Source: UBA12191 sp964422295 (GTDB lineage: Bacteria; Planctomycetota; UBA8108; UBA1146). Taken from it: DNA of 64,000 nt. Positions 36,456 to 45,933 of this stretch are shown piece after piece. Position numbers and translations under genes: made by a program. Each line of letters opens with the position of its first letter. The first letter of the stretch is position 1. Below the pieces are notes generated by a model, which saw nothing but the letters and a program-made list of their open reading frames with translations, was not told the origin of the DNA and did no database searches. The stretch covers positions 199,440 to 263,439 of the forward strand of contig CAYRAM010000001.1 in assembly GCA_964422295.1 (NCBI GenBank). The letters are read 5' to 3'.

Positions 36456-37403
36456 TTGCTGTCCTACACCTTGAGACGACTGTTACAAGCGATACCAGTG
36501 ATCCTGATGGTCACTCTCATCGTTTTTCTGCTCAATGCGGCGATCCCGGGGGATCCAGGCAGAATTCGTCTGGGGCAGCGAGCCGACCCCGCTACCGTCG
36601 ATGCCTACAATGAATCTCGGGGTTACAACGATCCGCTGATCGTCCAGTACGGAAAATACCTGTGGCGGCTCTTCAGCCGCTTTGATCTCGGGGAGTCGGA
36701 TGTCAAACAGGGCAAGAGCGTCAATGAGATTCTGGAAGACGCATTTTTTGTCACTATGCGCCTGGCTTGTCTCTCCATCGTCGTCGCCCTCGTCATCGGC
36801 ATCGGTGCCGGGGTACTCTCGGCGGTCAAGAGTCGAAGCGTCATCGATTACGTGTCGATGCTGATCGCCATCATAGGCGTGTCGATGCCGGTTTTTTGGC
36901 TGGGAATCCTGATGATCATTTACGTCGCGCCAGTTCTTGGTTTGCCACGGACCGGTTTTGATGATTCCACCGCACTGACGGCGTTGAGATCGCTGGCGAT
37001 GCCAGCTTTCGCATTGGGATTGCTGTCCTCGGCCACGATCGCGCGCTTGAGTCGATCGGCGATGCTCGATGTGCTGACCCAGGATTATATTCGTACCGCT
37101 CGCTCAAAGGGGGTCGGCGAAGCGAAGGTCGTGCTCAAGCACGCCATGCGCAATGCGGCGATTCCCATCGTTACCGTCGTCGGCAACTCTTTCGGGTACC
37201 TGTTGGTGGGCGCGGTGTTGACGGAAACGGTTTTCGCCCTGCCGGGCTTGGGCCGTGAGGTGGTCGAAGCGATCAAAATGCGAGATCGGGAATTGATCAC
37301 CGGGGGCATCCTGCTGATGTCTTTCGTCTTCATCGGCGTCAATCTGCTGGTGGATCTCTCCTACGCCTGGTTCGATCCGAGGATTCGTGATGACCGCAGT
37401 TAG
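36456..37403 (+). CDS. Oligopeptide/dipeptide ABC transporter permease B, cassette 2
   Basis: 315 residues, normal length with six helices. Start TTG 36456 with AAAGGGG five bases upstream. Landmarks are LSYTLRRLLQAIPVILMVTL, AAIPGDPGRIRLGQRADP, the coupling loop QDYIRTARSKGVGEAKVVLK, and PGLGREVVEAIKMRDRELI. It overlaps the partner permease by 14 bases. Confidence 0.94.
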   Translation: MLSYTLRRLLQAIPVILMVTLIVFLLNAAIPGDPGRIRLGQRADPATVDAYNESRGYNDPLIVQYGKYLWRLFSRFDLGESDVKQGKSVNEILEDAFFVTMRLACLSIVVALVIGIGAGVLSAVKSRSVIDYVSMLIAIIGVSMPVFWLGILMIIYVAPVLGLPRTGFDDSTALTALRSLAMPAFALGLLSSATIARLSRSAMLDVLTQDYIRTARSKGVGEAKVVLKHAMRNAAIPIVTVVGNSFGYLLVGAVLTETVFALPGLGREVVEAIKMRDRELITGGILLMSFVFIGVNLLVDLSYAWFDPRIRDDRS

Positions 37404-38289
37404 CACCATCGGCAAATCTCCGACTCAGATGGCCTTCAAACGGCTGCGCAAGAATCTCCTGGCGATGTTGGGAGCAGCGGTGGTTCTTGTCGTCGTCTTT
37501 CTGGCGTTTTTTCCGTCCTGGGTCGTGCCGCGGCATGCGGATGGTTCGGGACCTTATGAGGCGGCGGAGCAGTTTCGCAGCGCCGAGACGTACCAGAAAC
37601 CGCCGCAAACTCCGGGACATCCGCTCGGCACCGATGAACTGGGCCGCGATGTGTTGACCCGCATCGTTTACGGGGCGGGAATCTCGCTCCGAGTGGGGCT
37701 AGTGGGGACAGCAGTGGCGGTCCTCATTGGAATCATCCTGGGGAGCCTCGCCGGCTTTAAGGGTGGTCGTGTCGATATGCTCATCAGTCGCCTCACCGAC
37801 ACCTTTTTCGCATTTCCAAGCCTTCTGCTGACCATCGGGATACTTGCTGTATTTGAAAAGCCTAATGAGGTGGTGATCTTTGCCGCATTGGGCTTGGTGG
37901 GGTGGCCAGGTGTTGCCCGAATCGTGCGTGGCCAGGTGATCTCGCTGAGAGGAAGTGAATTCGTTCTCGGTGCCAGTGCATTGGGTCAAACCGATACCAA
38001 GATCCTGTTGCGGCATTTGCTTCCCAATTGCATGGGGCCCGTGGTCGTCGTTTCGACTCTGATGATCGCTGGCAACATCCTCGCTGAAGCAGGTTTGTCC
38101 TTCCTGGGTATCGGACTTCCGCCCCCGAACCCCTCGTGGGGCCGGATGTTGGTCGACTCGAAGGAGTACTGGGTGGAGATGCCGTGGATGGGGATCTTCC
38201 CGGGCCTCGCCATCATGTTCACGGTGTTGGGTTTCAATCTCCTTGGAGACGGGCTCCGTGACGCATTCGATCCGAAGATGAAGGATTGA
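37390..38289 (+). CDS. Oligopeptide/dipeptide ABC transporter permease C, cassette 2
   Basis: 299 residues from ATG 37390 (a GTG directly before it is an alternative). Canonical DppC-type layout: one N-terminal helix, HPLGTDELGRDVLTRIVYGA, four further helices, the coupling loop GSEFVLGASALGQTDTKILL, and LSFLGIGLPPPNPSWGRMLV. Its stop is only 4 bases from the end of the convergent cassette 3, so both probably share termination or run through each other. Confidence 0.94.
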   Translation: MTAVSTIGKSPTQMAFKRLRKNLLAMLGAAVVLVVVFLAFFPSWVVPRHADGSGPYEAAEQFRSAETYQKPPQTPGHPLGTDELGRDVLTRIVYGAGISLRVGLVGTAVAVLIGIILGSLAGFKGGRVDMLISRLTDTFFAFPSLLLTIGILAVFEKPNEVVIFAALGLVGWPGVARIVRGQVISLRGSEFVLGASALGQTDTKILLRHLLPNCMGPVVVVSTLMIAGNILAEAGLSFLGIGLPPPNPSWGRMLVDSKEYWVEMPWMGIFPGLAIMFTVLGFNLLGDGLRDAFDPKMKD

Positions 38290-38293
38290 TCCT

Positions 38294-39163
38294 TTAACGC
38301 TGTTTCGGATCGAGTTGTCTGCGCAATTGATCGCCGACCACATTCAGCGCCAGCAGCGTCAATGCCAGCGCCAGGGATGGATACAAAATCAGCCACCAGG
38401 CGGTCTTGACCGGATTCAACACCTCGAAAGCATCCCTGGCGAGGGTTCCCCACGATACCGCCGGCGCTTGGACTCCCAGCCCCAGAAATGACAAGAACGC
38501 TTCAAAGAGAAGGACCCGTGGAATGATCAGGGTCATCGTCACGATGATGGTCGGCATCAGATTGGGCAAGATTTCACGAGAGAGAATTCGCCGGGAAGGA
38601 ACTCCCAGAGCTGTGGCTGCCAGAGCCCATTCCCTGCGTGCGAGGACTCGCGTCTCACCGCGCACCACCCTTGCCATCGGAGTCCAGTAGACGATTCCGA
38701 GAATGACGAAAAATACCCCGAGACCGCCTCCGGAGGCTTCCAGTGCGGTCCCTCTCATGGCGCTGGCGATGAGGATGACCAGGAACACCAAGGGAATGGA
38801 GTCGACGAGATCGACAACCCGCATCAACCAATGGTCCCTGCGATCACTTCCGCCTCCGGAAACCAGGCCATAACCCACCCCGAGGATCAGAGCCGTCAAT
38901 GCCCCTGCGAGACCGCAAGCGAGTGAGATCTGCGTCCCACGGAGAATTCTGCTGAAGAGGTCGCGGCCAAGAGCGTCGGTGCCGAACCAGTTTTGGGACG
39001 ATGGCGAATGGAGCGCATTGGAAGAATTGGTTTGATGGGAGAGCTCCAGTGGCAGAAGCGGGATGACCAGGGCCGTGACGACGATGATCATCAACCACAA
39101 GAAGCCGATGGCGGTAATGGAGTCAGAGAAGAGGGATCGCAGGATCGGTCTTTGTGTTTTCAT
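38294..39163 (-). CDS. Oligopeptide/dipeptide ABC transporter permease C, cassette 3
   Basis: 289 residues from ATG 39163, which overlaps the partner stop as ATGA. The frame is open upstream to 39721 but there it only shadows the partner permease. Landmarks are WFGTDALGRDLFSRILRGTQ, EWALAATALGVPSRRILSRE and FLSFLGLGVQAPAVSWGTLA. Normal length, without the enlarged loop seen in cassettes 1 and 4. Confidence 0.92.
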   Translation of the reverse strand: MKTQRPILRSLFSDSITAIGFLWLMIIVVTALVIPLLPLELSHQTNSSNALHSPSSQNWFGTDALGRDLFSRILRGTQISLACGLAGALTALILGVGYGLVSGGGSDRRDHWLMRVVDLVDSIPLVFLVILIASAMRGTALEASGGGLGVFFVILGIVYWTPMARVVRGETRVLARREWALAATALGVPSRRILSREILPNLMPTIIVTMTLIIPRVLLFEAFLSFLGLGVQAPAVSWGTLARDAFEVLNPVKTAWWLILYPSLALALTLLALNVVGDQLRRQLDPKQR

Positions 39164-40080
39164 TCGATGACCCGCGCCCGTGGATCGAGCCACCCCATCA
39201 GCAAATCTCCCAACAAGGTCAACACTTGCAACAGGATGGTGTAGAGGAGCACCGCTCCGAGAACGAGCGGGTAATCGCGATTCATCGCTCCCTGAATGAA
39301 ATGCATTCCGATGCCGGGGATTGCAAAGATCTGTTCGATGACCAGAGAACCGGTGAGCATCGCTGCCGCTGTCGGGCCGAGCGTTGAAGCGACAGGGATC
39401 GATGCGGGCCTGAGGCAGTGAAAGAACAGGGTGCCAATTTCTCCGCGTCCCTTGGCCCGAGCGGTACGGGCGAATTCCTCCTGCCCCGCTTCCAGCAGAC
39501 CGCTGCGCAACAATCGGGCAACCTGGGCGGCGGGAGCGAGTGACAAGCAGATCACTGGCAGGATCACGGACATCGGTTGGGTCCAACCGGCGGGGGGGAA
39601 TACCGGCATGCGGAAGGCAAAGAAGAGGATCAACAGACCGGCGATGACGTAGAGGGGAAGGGAAATCCCGAGGGAGACAAAGAGAGTCACCGCCCGATCG
39701 GGCCAGCGCCCCTGCTGCCACGCAGCGGTGACACCGAGGAGGAGCCCCAGCGAAACTCCCAAAAGCAATGCGAGAGTGCCCAGAAGGAAGGACGCAGGGA
39801 TTCCTGCCGCAAGGATCGTGGCGACATCATGGTCCGGTTGACGGAGGGATGGCCCGGGATCCAGGGTGATCCATGCCCAACCCTGGTCGAGGTATTGTTG
39901 CCACAGCGGTTGATTCAATTGATATCGCGCTTCGATCGCCGCCTTGACCGCTTCTGGAGGATCCCGTTCGGCATCGAAGGGTCCTCCAGGCGCAGAACGA
40001 ATCACAAAAAACGAGATGGTGAAGACTGCCCAAATCGTGACCGCGGCTGCGAGGGATCGGCGTAAAAGGAATTGCATCAT
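39160..40080 (-). CDS. Oligopeptide/dipeptide ABC transporter permease B, cassette 3
   Basis: 306 residues. I place the start at the ATGATG doublet (40080), where the first ATG overlaps the binding-protein stop. Landmarks are the N-terminal helix with SAPGGPFDAER, the coupling loop EEFARTARAKGRGEIGTLFF, and PGIGMHFIQGAMNRDYPLVL, ending LDPRARVIE. Normal size. Confidence 0.92.
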   Translation of the reverse strand: MMQFLLRRSLAAAVTIWAVFTISFFVIRSAPGGPFDAERDPPEAVKAAIEARYQLNQPLWQQYLDQGWAWITLDPGPSLRQPDHDVATILAAGIPASFLLGTLALLLGVSLGLLLGVTAAWQQGRWPDRAVTLFVSLGISLPLYVIAGLLILFFAFRMPVFPPAGWTQPMSVILPVICLSLAPAAQVARLLRSGLLEAGQEEFARTARAKGRGEIGTLFFHCLRPASIPVASTLGPTAAAMLTGSLVIEQIFAIPGIGMHFIQGAMNRDYPLVLGAVLLYTILLQVLTLLGDLLMGWLDPRARVIE

Positions 40081-41804
40081 CGGCGATCCCATTTCAGTGC
40101 CCGAAGATCGTGCTGATCGAGGGGGTTGGCAAAATAGCCGCGCAGGTTGGGTGAAACCAGATTGCTCGAGGTGGTTGACCACAAAGGCAGTACAGGTCCT
40201 CTTTCCAACAGTATTTTTTCAGCCTGCTGCCAGAGGCCCATTCGCTGCTGTGCATCCGCAGTGACCCGGGCCGACTCTACGAGTCGGTCGTACTCTGCAT
40301 CACTCCAACTGGTGCGATTGTTGGTCGCCGTGGTGGTGAACAACTCAAGAAATGTCGCCGGATCGGGATAGTCGGCGATCCAACTGCTGCGGCTGACGTC
40401 GTAGTCGACAGCGCGCTGGGTTTGCAGAAAGGTGCGCCACTCCATCGATCGGATCCGGGTTTCGATGCCCAACTCCCGTGCCCACGAGGATTGCATCCAT
40501 TCGGCGACCAATGCATGGGTGGAACCACTGGAATGGAGAATCTCGAAGGAAGGGATCGGTTTTCCAGAATCTGATCCTGGAACGCGCCAACCGGCAGCGA
40601 TCAGTTTTTGCCGTGCCAGATCGGGGTCATATCCGAGCAGCGGCCAGCGGTCGGTGGGAACGGAAGTCGCTTCTACCGCCCCGTCGACCGTGGTTGCCAT
40701 CGCTGAATAACCGGAAAAAGCGGAGTTCAGTTGAGCATTTCCACGTAGAGCGTGTGCATCGAGTGCCGGTTTCGGCCATGGCACAAATCCCCATGCCGGT
40801 TGAAGATTGCCTCCGAGAACTTCTTCACAGAGGGCGGTGCGGTCGAGACAAAGTGAGAGCGCACGGCGGATGGCAGGATCGTCGAATGGGGCTCTCTCAA
40901 AGTTCAGGCGGTAAAAGGAGATTCCCAGATAGGGATCAGTGCGCAGCGCTTCATTCCATTGCGGATCCTGTTGCAGGAATGGCATCAGTCCGGGGGGGAC
41001 CCCGACCGCCCAATCGATGGATCCATGGGCAAAGAGATTTACGAGGGTGTTGCCGGATTCGATGGCGAGAAAATCGATACGGTCCAACTGGATCTTCGCC
41101 GGCCCCCGGTAAGAGGGGGAGCGAGTCAGGCGAATTCGATCTCGCAGATCCCAGCGTTCCAATTGCCACGGACCATTGGTGGGCACTCCGAGAGCTGCGC
41201 CATCCCTGCCCAGGAGGTGAACCGGTTGCAAAGGTGTCTGGGTGCACAAGAAGGGGAGCCAAGGCATCGGCCTGGTCAATTGGACCATCAGGGTCAGCGG
41301 ATCGGGTGTTTCAATGCCGACACTTTCGCGGCGACCGGTTCCGTTGCGCCATTCGGCTGCACCGATGATTCCTTCCAGCAAATCTCCATAAGGGGCGCCC
41401 CTTTGCGGATCGATCAGGTCGAGCCATGATCTGCGGAAATCGATCGCATTGAGGGGATCGCCATTCGACCACCGCAGCCCATCCTGGAGGAGAAAGGTCC
41501 ACGTTTTTCCATCGGTGGAGACGCCCCAGGAGTGGGCGCAACCGGGGATCGGCTCCAGAGTCTGCGGATCGAGGAGGAGAAGACCTTCGTGGAGGGCCCG
41601 GATGATGCGGCCCTCGGGAATCCCGCTGGCGCGGTGAGGATGAAGGGATCCCGGATCGGTGCCATTGCCGATAACGAGATCGGCCCTCCCTGGCAAATCG
41701 GGCAATGCGACCCTGAGAAGGGCGAAAATCACGATTCCAAAGGTCGCCAGACCCGCCAATACCGGCAAGCCTGTCCCGAAAATTTGAACCCGCCGGCCAC
41801 TCAT
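40077..41804 (-). CDS. Extracellular solute-binding protein family 5 (membrane-anchored), cassette 3
   Basis: 575 residues from ATG 41804, with GGGGAG about four bases upstream. It has a hydrophobic N-terminal segment (VLAGLATFGIVIFALLRVAL) but no lipobox and no clear cleavage site, so it may stay anchored by an uncleaved helix. Family landmarks are NGTDPGSLHPHRASGIPEGR, DGKTWTFLLQDGLRWSNGDP and RRALSLCLDRTAL, and SSWIADYPDPATFLELFTT near the C-terminus. The resemblance to OppA-type peptide-binding proteins is clear; the ligand is unknown. Confidence 0.9.
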   Translation of the reverse strand: MSGRRVQIFGTGLPVLAGLATFGIVIFALLRVALPDLPGRADLVIGNGTDPGSLHPHRASGIPEGRIIRALHEGLLLLDPQTLEPIPGCAHSWGVSTDGKTWTFLLQDGLRWSNGDPLNAIDFRRSWLDLIDPQRGAPYGDLLEGIIGAAEWRNGTGRRESVGIETPDPLTLMVQLTRPMPWLPFLCTQTPLQPVHLLGRDGAALGVPTNGPWQLERWDLRDRIRLTRSPSYRGPAKIQLDRIDFLAIESGNTLVNLFAHGSIDWAVGVPPGLMPFLQQDPQWNEALRTDPYLGISFYRLNFERAPFDDPAIRRALSLCLDRTALCEEVLGGNLQPAWGFVPWPKPALDAHALRGNAQLNSAFSGYSAMATTVDGAVEATSVPTDRWPLLGYDPDLARQKLIAAGWRVPGSDSGKPIPSFEILHSSGSTHALVAEWMQSSWARELGIETRIRSMEWRTFLQTQRAVDYDVSRSSWIADYPDPATFLELFTTTATNNRTSWSDAEYDRLVESARVTADAQQRMGLWQQAEKILLERGPVLPLWSTTSSNLVSPNLRGYFANPLDQHDLRALKWDRR

Positions 41805-41881
41805 CCGCTCCCCTTTTCCCCGGGGATCATCGTCTCCCGCTTTTGATTCGGCAAGGGCAAGCCCTGTCTTCGCTTGCCGCA

Positions 41882-41912
41882 GCAGAGGGGGATCGGTATC
41901 CTGTCCCTCTGC
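41882..41912. repeat. Composite inverted repeat in the divergent region of cassettes 3 and 4
   Basis: Outer arms GCAGAGGG (41882-41889) and CCCTCTGC (41905-41912) are perfect. Inside them GGAT (41890-41893) and ATCC (41898-41901) extend the stem with a three-base bulge. It sits about 78 bases upstream of the cassette 3 start on the minus strand. No T-tract follows, so an operator or 5' leader hairpin is more likely than a terminator. Confidence 0.55.
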
Positions 41913-42063
41913 TCGGTAATTCCTCGAAGGGGGAGTTCTGTGAGCATTTTCTGTTTGAGTCTGTGGCAAAAAATTTGTCACTGCAGATCGCCGCGCGCCG
42001 CTTCCGGTTTTCGGAGGTCGGGATTGCGTCAGTGCCAGCAGAGTGGCAGCGAAAGATAACATC

Positions 42064-42294
42064 ATGTCGATTCACAAGTCCTTGAAGACCGGTTCAGGAA
42101 TCGGGGGAACCCGAAACGTCCTCACCCGCTACGAGCGCATCCTCCAGATGGAATCACAGGGTCGATTCAATGAGGAGGAGGACAGCCCCATCGGGTTGCC
42201 GAAGACCCGGGTTCTCAAGGTGAAGAAGCGCGCCAAGAAGAAGAAAGAGAAGGAAAAAGAAGAGACAGAGGAGGCGGAATCCACCGAGTCCTGA
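42064..42294 (+). CDS. Small basic protein, PVC superphylum signature type
   Basis: 76 residues from ATG 42064: MSIHKSLKTGSGIGGTRNVL is followed by TRYERILQMESQGRFNEEED and a tail of Lys/Glu repeats (KVKKRAKKKKEKEKEE). The N-terminal pattern and basic tail match the small basic protein found across Planctomycetes, Verrucomicrobia and Chlamydiae, proposed to bind RNA or ribosomes. It is the best single taxonomic marker in the window. It stands alone between two transporter cassettes, which look unrelated. No strong Shine-Dalgarno is visible, unusual for a protein expected to be abundant. Family assignment is from memory of the pattern. Confidence 0.85.
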   Translation: MSIHKSLKTGSGIGGTRNVLTRYERILQMESQGRFNEEEDSPIGLPKTRVLKVKKRAKKKKEKEKEETEEAESTES

Positions 42295-42465
42295 TTCGGT
42301 ATTTCTGTTGCCGTCACTTCCCGGTGATATCCCGGAAGTGCTGCTTCCACTCTTTTCATCTTTCATCCCTCTGAGTCCCTCTTGGCTCCTCTTCATGGTC
42401 GTTCACCCTGGCAGGCGGAGTTCCTGCCTGAAAAGCAATTACCCGAACCCGCCCGGAGGTACGCC

Positions 42466-44331
42466 ATGCGCAAATCCGCCATCTCCACGTTCGTCCTTTT
42501 TCTGGTCCTTCTGTCGACGGCGCTTTTTCTGAGTCCTGGATCTCTGCTGGCGGATTACACCACCGTGGAGATCGACGGCCGTACTTGGACTACCAATGAA
42601 AATTTTGATCCGATCGGGAGTCGAGATGCGGTCCACGGGGGAGAGTTGCGCACAAACATCCCCAATTTCCTGCCGACGCTGCGAAGGGATGGTCCCAACT
42701 CCAATCTCACGACGATTACCGACATGTACGCACTGACACATGAGTTTTTGTTGCGGATCCATCCGGAAACTTTGGAGTGGCTGCCCCGGCTCGCTTCCCA
42801 CTGGATCATCGAGGAGAAGGAGGATCATCAGGTCTTCTGGTATCGCATCGATGAGCGGGCCCGCTATTCGGATGGAACTCCGGTGACCGCTGATGATGTT
42901 CTCGCTTCCTTTGAGCACATCGTTGATCCGGACATCAAGGATCCAATGAGTTCGAACCTATACAACGAATACTATGAAACTCCGGTGGTCCATGACGAGA
43001 GAACCCTTTCCGTCAAGACGAAAAAGAAAGCCTGGCGCACCTTCCTTTACTTCTCTGCCAGTTTGGTGATCTATCCTGCCAAACAGATTCGTATCCCGGG
43101 GGATGTTTACCTCGATGAGTTTAACTGGAAGATGATCCCGGGGTCCGGGCCTTACGAGTTGCGAGAAGACAGCATCCAGCAGGAGATTTCCGTCACCCTT
43201 TATCGTAAGGAAGATTGGTGGGGTCGGCAGACTCGCAGCGCTAAGGGGCTGTTTAACTTCGACAAGATCCAACTGATTGTCGTCCGGGATCGGGAGTTGG
43301 CTTTCGAAAAATTCAAAGCGGGTGAACTCGATTATTACGACGTACTGCGGGCCCAACGTTGGGCAGAGGAAACCGGGTTCGAGTCGGTTCAAAAAGGCTG
43401 GATCCAGAAGCGCAAAGTATACAACGAGAAAGCCCAGTCATTTTCCGGATACATGCTCAATATGCGGGAATGGCCTTTCGACGACAAAAATGTTCGCATG
43501 GCATTCTGCTATGGGTTCGATCGCAAGACCCTCTTCGACAAACTCTTCTTTAACCAATACGAGTACATCGACAGTTATTACCCTGGCGGGCGTTGGGGCA
43601 ATCCAAAAAATCGAAAGGTGCGCTATAATCCCAAGAGAGCGGAGCGCTTTCTCGATCGGGCCGGCTATACCCAGAGGGACGCCAATGGCATTCGAGTCCA
43701 TGAAGAGACCGGCAAGGCTCTGTCATTCACACTGGAATACGGTTTTTCATCTTCCACCAGAATCCATCAAGTGGTGGCTGAAGGGCTCCGAAAAATCGGC
43801 ATCGAGATGAAACTGGAGTTGATGGACTATAATGCCCTGATGAAGAAGGTCAGTGAGCGTCAATTTGTTCTTCATTCACAGGCTTGGAGGGGGATTCTCT
43901 TCCCCAATCCTTTGACCTCGTGGCACAGCAAACTTGCCAATGAATCCTACAACAACAATATTTCGGGTTTCGCAAGTGAAGAGGTGGATCGCCTCATGGA
44001 GGCTTATGACAAAACCTTTGATCTGGATGAGCAGACGCAAATCATGCAGGAGATCGACGGATTGATCTTCAAGGAACACCCGGTTGCGTTGAGCTGGTAT
44101 GGTCCTTTTGAAAGGGTCTTGTCGTGGAATCGATTCGGCGTGCCCGGGACTGTGATCACTCGCACAGATGACTCCAATATCATTTGGAGTCTATGGTGGA
44201 CGACCCCAGAGCTGAACGAGAGGCTGAAGAAGGCACGTGAAAATGGGACATCTCTGCCACAGGTTCCCGATGTTTTCGATCCTTGGGGAGTCAAGGAGCG
44301 CATGGAGTCTGCGGAGAAGGCTTCCGAATAG
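42466..44331 (+). CDS. Extracellular solute-binding protein family 5, cassette 4
   Basis: 621 residues from ATG 42466, with GGAGG seven bases upstream. It has a classical signal peptide (FVLFLVLLSTALFLSPGSLL, then ADYTT), not a lipobox, unlike cassettes 1 and 2, so it may be free in the periplasm. Landmarks are HPETLEWLPRLASHWIIEEK, ARYSDGTPVTADDVLASFEH, GSGPYELREDSIQQEISVTL and RMAFCYGFDRKTLF. The E-H-P/ALSWYGPFERVLSW ending resembles the YejA/OppA subgroup of long peptide-binding proteins. Confidence 0.92.
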   Translation: MRKSAISTFVLFLVLLSTALFLSPGSLLADYTTVEIDGRTWTTNENFDPIGSRDAVHGGELRTNIPNFLPTLRRDGPNSNLTTITDMYALTHEFLLRIHPETLEWLPRLASHWIIEEKEDHQVFWYRIDERARYSDGTPVTADDVLASFEHIVDPDIKDPMSSNLYNEYYETPVVHDERTLSVKTKKKAWRTFLYFSASLVIYPAKQIRIPGDVYLDEFNWKMIPGSGPYELREDSIQQEISVTLYRKEDWWGRQTRSAKGLFNFDKIQLIVVRDRELAFEKFKAGELDYYDVLRAQRWAEETGFESVQKGWIQKRKVYNEKAQSFSGYMLNMREWPFDDKNVRMAFCYGFDRKTLFDKLFFNQYEYIDSYYPGGRWGNPKNRKVRYNPKRAERFLDRAGYTQRDANGIRVHEETGKALSFTLEYGFSSSTRIHQVVAEGLRKIGIEMKLELMDYNALMKKVSERQFVLHSQAWRGILFPNPLTSWHSKLANESYNNNISGFASEEVDRLMEAYDKTFDLDEQTQIMQEIDGLIFKEHPVALSWYGPFERVLSWNRFGVPGTVITRTDDSNIIWSLWWTTPELNERLKKARENGTSLPQVPDVFDPWGVKERMESAEKASE

Positions 44332-44389
44332 CCGAACCACCGATGAACCTGACCCCCGTCACCCAACTTAATCGAGACCAGGGCCGCCG

Positions 44390-45925
44390 ATGAGCGGCAT
44401 GGGGACCTACTTTGCCCGGCGCTTGTTGTTGGTTCCGATCACTTTTTTGGTGATCACATTCTTGGTATACGCGATTCTCCGTGTGACCCCCGGGGGGCCC
44501 ATCGAGCAGTTGGAGAATCAAATGCGTGCCTCTGCAGCAGGAGAAGCCGGTGGGGGGGCTGGGGGTCTCGGTGGTACCGACATCGGTCTCGATGAGAAAG
44601 CCCGCGAAGAGTTGCAAGCCTACTACAATCTCGATCAGCCGATTCCCATCGCCTACTTGCAGTGGTTGGGAGTTTATCCTCGAAAGGATCGATCTCCGGT
44701 CGCTCTGGCTGAGCGTCAAAAGTTTCCCGATTTCTGGGCTCTTGTAGATGATGCGTGGGTCCACTTTCGGAATACAGAAGATGATTTTGAGAAATCGCTG
44801 CAAAAAAGTGGTGCCGATTTTCGCGGTTCGACGATGTTGGTGGTGGTCACCGAGGCGCCTTCAGGTGAAGAAGCGTTTTATCAGCGTGCCGAAGAGTTGC
44901 TCGCCAACGGCCTGTCATCCAGGGAGGCTCTGAAACGCCATCTGGAATCGAAGGATTGGCAGCTGAGCGGTACCCGAATGCTGAGACCGCTGTCCGAGGC
45001 GGATGTTCAATCCGATCCAGAGCTGGCGAAACTGGCGAAATTGTTTGCGGAAAAAGATCAGGCATTCAGTGACCTCAACGAGATTCTCTCCGAAAAGAGC
45101 ATGGAGGCGAGCCGACGTGGATCGTATTACAACGTCGAGGTGGGCTATAGTGGAATCATCCAAGGGGATTTTGGCCGTTCTTTTACTTACAACGAGGATG
45201 CCCTCGAAGTCATTACTCAAAAGTTTCCAATTTCCATCTATTTCGGTTTGATCGGATACCTGGCGACATGGTTGATCTGCATCCCGTTGGGGATCGGCAA
45301 GGCGGTTCATCACCGGGGACTCTTTGACACCAGTACGAGCATTCTGGTCTTTCTCGGTTACGCCACACCCGGTTTCGTGGCTTGTTTGTTGCTGCTGGTT
45401 TTGCTGGGTGGGGGAACCTATTGGAATTTGGTGCCCCTCGGTGGCTTTCGCTCTGAAGGCTGGGATCAGTGGTGGCAGCAGGGGGATTACTGGCGCTGCA
45501 TCAAGGATCAGGTTCACCACACATTGGTGCCGATGTTTGGTTATCTGGTCGGTTCTTTCGCCAGTATGACGGTGCTGATGAAAAACTCCCTCCTGGAAAA
45601 TTTCGGTGCTGATTATGTGCGAACCGCATTCGCCAAGGGATTGCCTGAGGGGCGTGTCATTTACGTTCATGCATTGCGGAATTCCCTGATTCCCATCACT
45701 GCGGGAATCGGTCACTTCCTCGGCATCATCTTTGCAGGTTCATTTCTGATTGAAAAGGTGTGCAACATTCCCGGTATGGGATTGCTCGGATTCGAATCTA
45801 TTATCCGTCGGGATTACCCCATCATTTTGGCGACCTTGGTCTTTGGAGTTTTGATCAGGCTGACCGGCAATATTCTCAGTGATTTCATATGGGCGGCCAT
45901 CGACCCCAGAATTCGGTTCAAGTAG
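44390..45925 (+). CDS. Oligopeptide/dipeptide ABC transporter permease B, cassette 4 (very large loop)
   Basis: 511 residues, about 180 more than typical DppB. Helix 1 (RLLLVPITFLVITFLVYAIL) and RVTPGGPIEQLE are standard. The segment to helix 2, near residue 281, is about 245 residues long, contains a glycine-rich stretch and several charged predicted helices, and ends GDFGRSFTYNEDALEVI as in normal DppB. The coupling loop (GADYVRTAFAKGLPEGRVIY) and IDPRIRFK end are intact. The insertion is in frame, with codon use like the rest, so it looks like a real domain rather than an assembly fault. Confidence 0.92.
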   Translation: MSGMGTYFARRLLLVPITFLVITFLVYAILRVTPGGPIEQLENQMRASAAGEAGGGAGGLGGTDIGLDEKAREELQAYYNLDQPIPIAYLQWLGVYPRKDRSPVALAERQKFPDFWALVDDAWVHFRNTEDDFEKSLQKSGADFRGSTMLVVVTEAPSGEEAFYQRAEELLANGLSSREALKRHLESKDWQLSGTRMLRPLSEADVQSDPELAKLAKLFAEKDQAFSDLNEILSEKSMEASRRGSYYNVEVGYSGIIQGDFGRSFTYNEDALEVITQKFPISIYFGLIGYLATWLICIPLGIGKAVHHRGLFDTSTSILVFLGYATPGFVACLLLLVLLGGGTYWNLVPLGGFRSEGWDQWWQQGDYWRCIKDQVHHTLVPMFGYLVGSFASMTVLMKNSLLENFGADYVRTAFAKGLPEGRVIYVHALRNSLIPITAGIGHFLGIIFAGSFLIEKVCNIPGMGLLGFESIIRRDYPIILATLVFGVLIRLTGNILSDFIWAAIDPRIRFK

Positions 45926-45933
45926 GCGATACG

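Noticed and set aside
38294..39721. A 475-codon reading of permease C3
   Set aside because: The first 186 codons are an out-of-frame shadow of permease B3; the ATGA overlap at 39163 gives a normal 289-residue permease.
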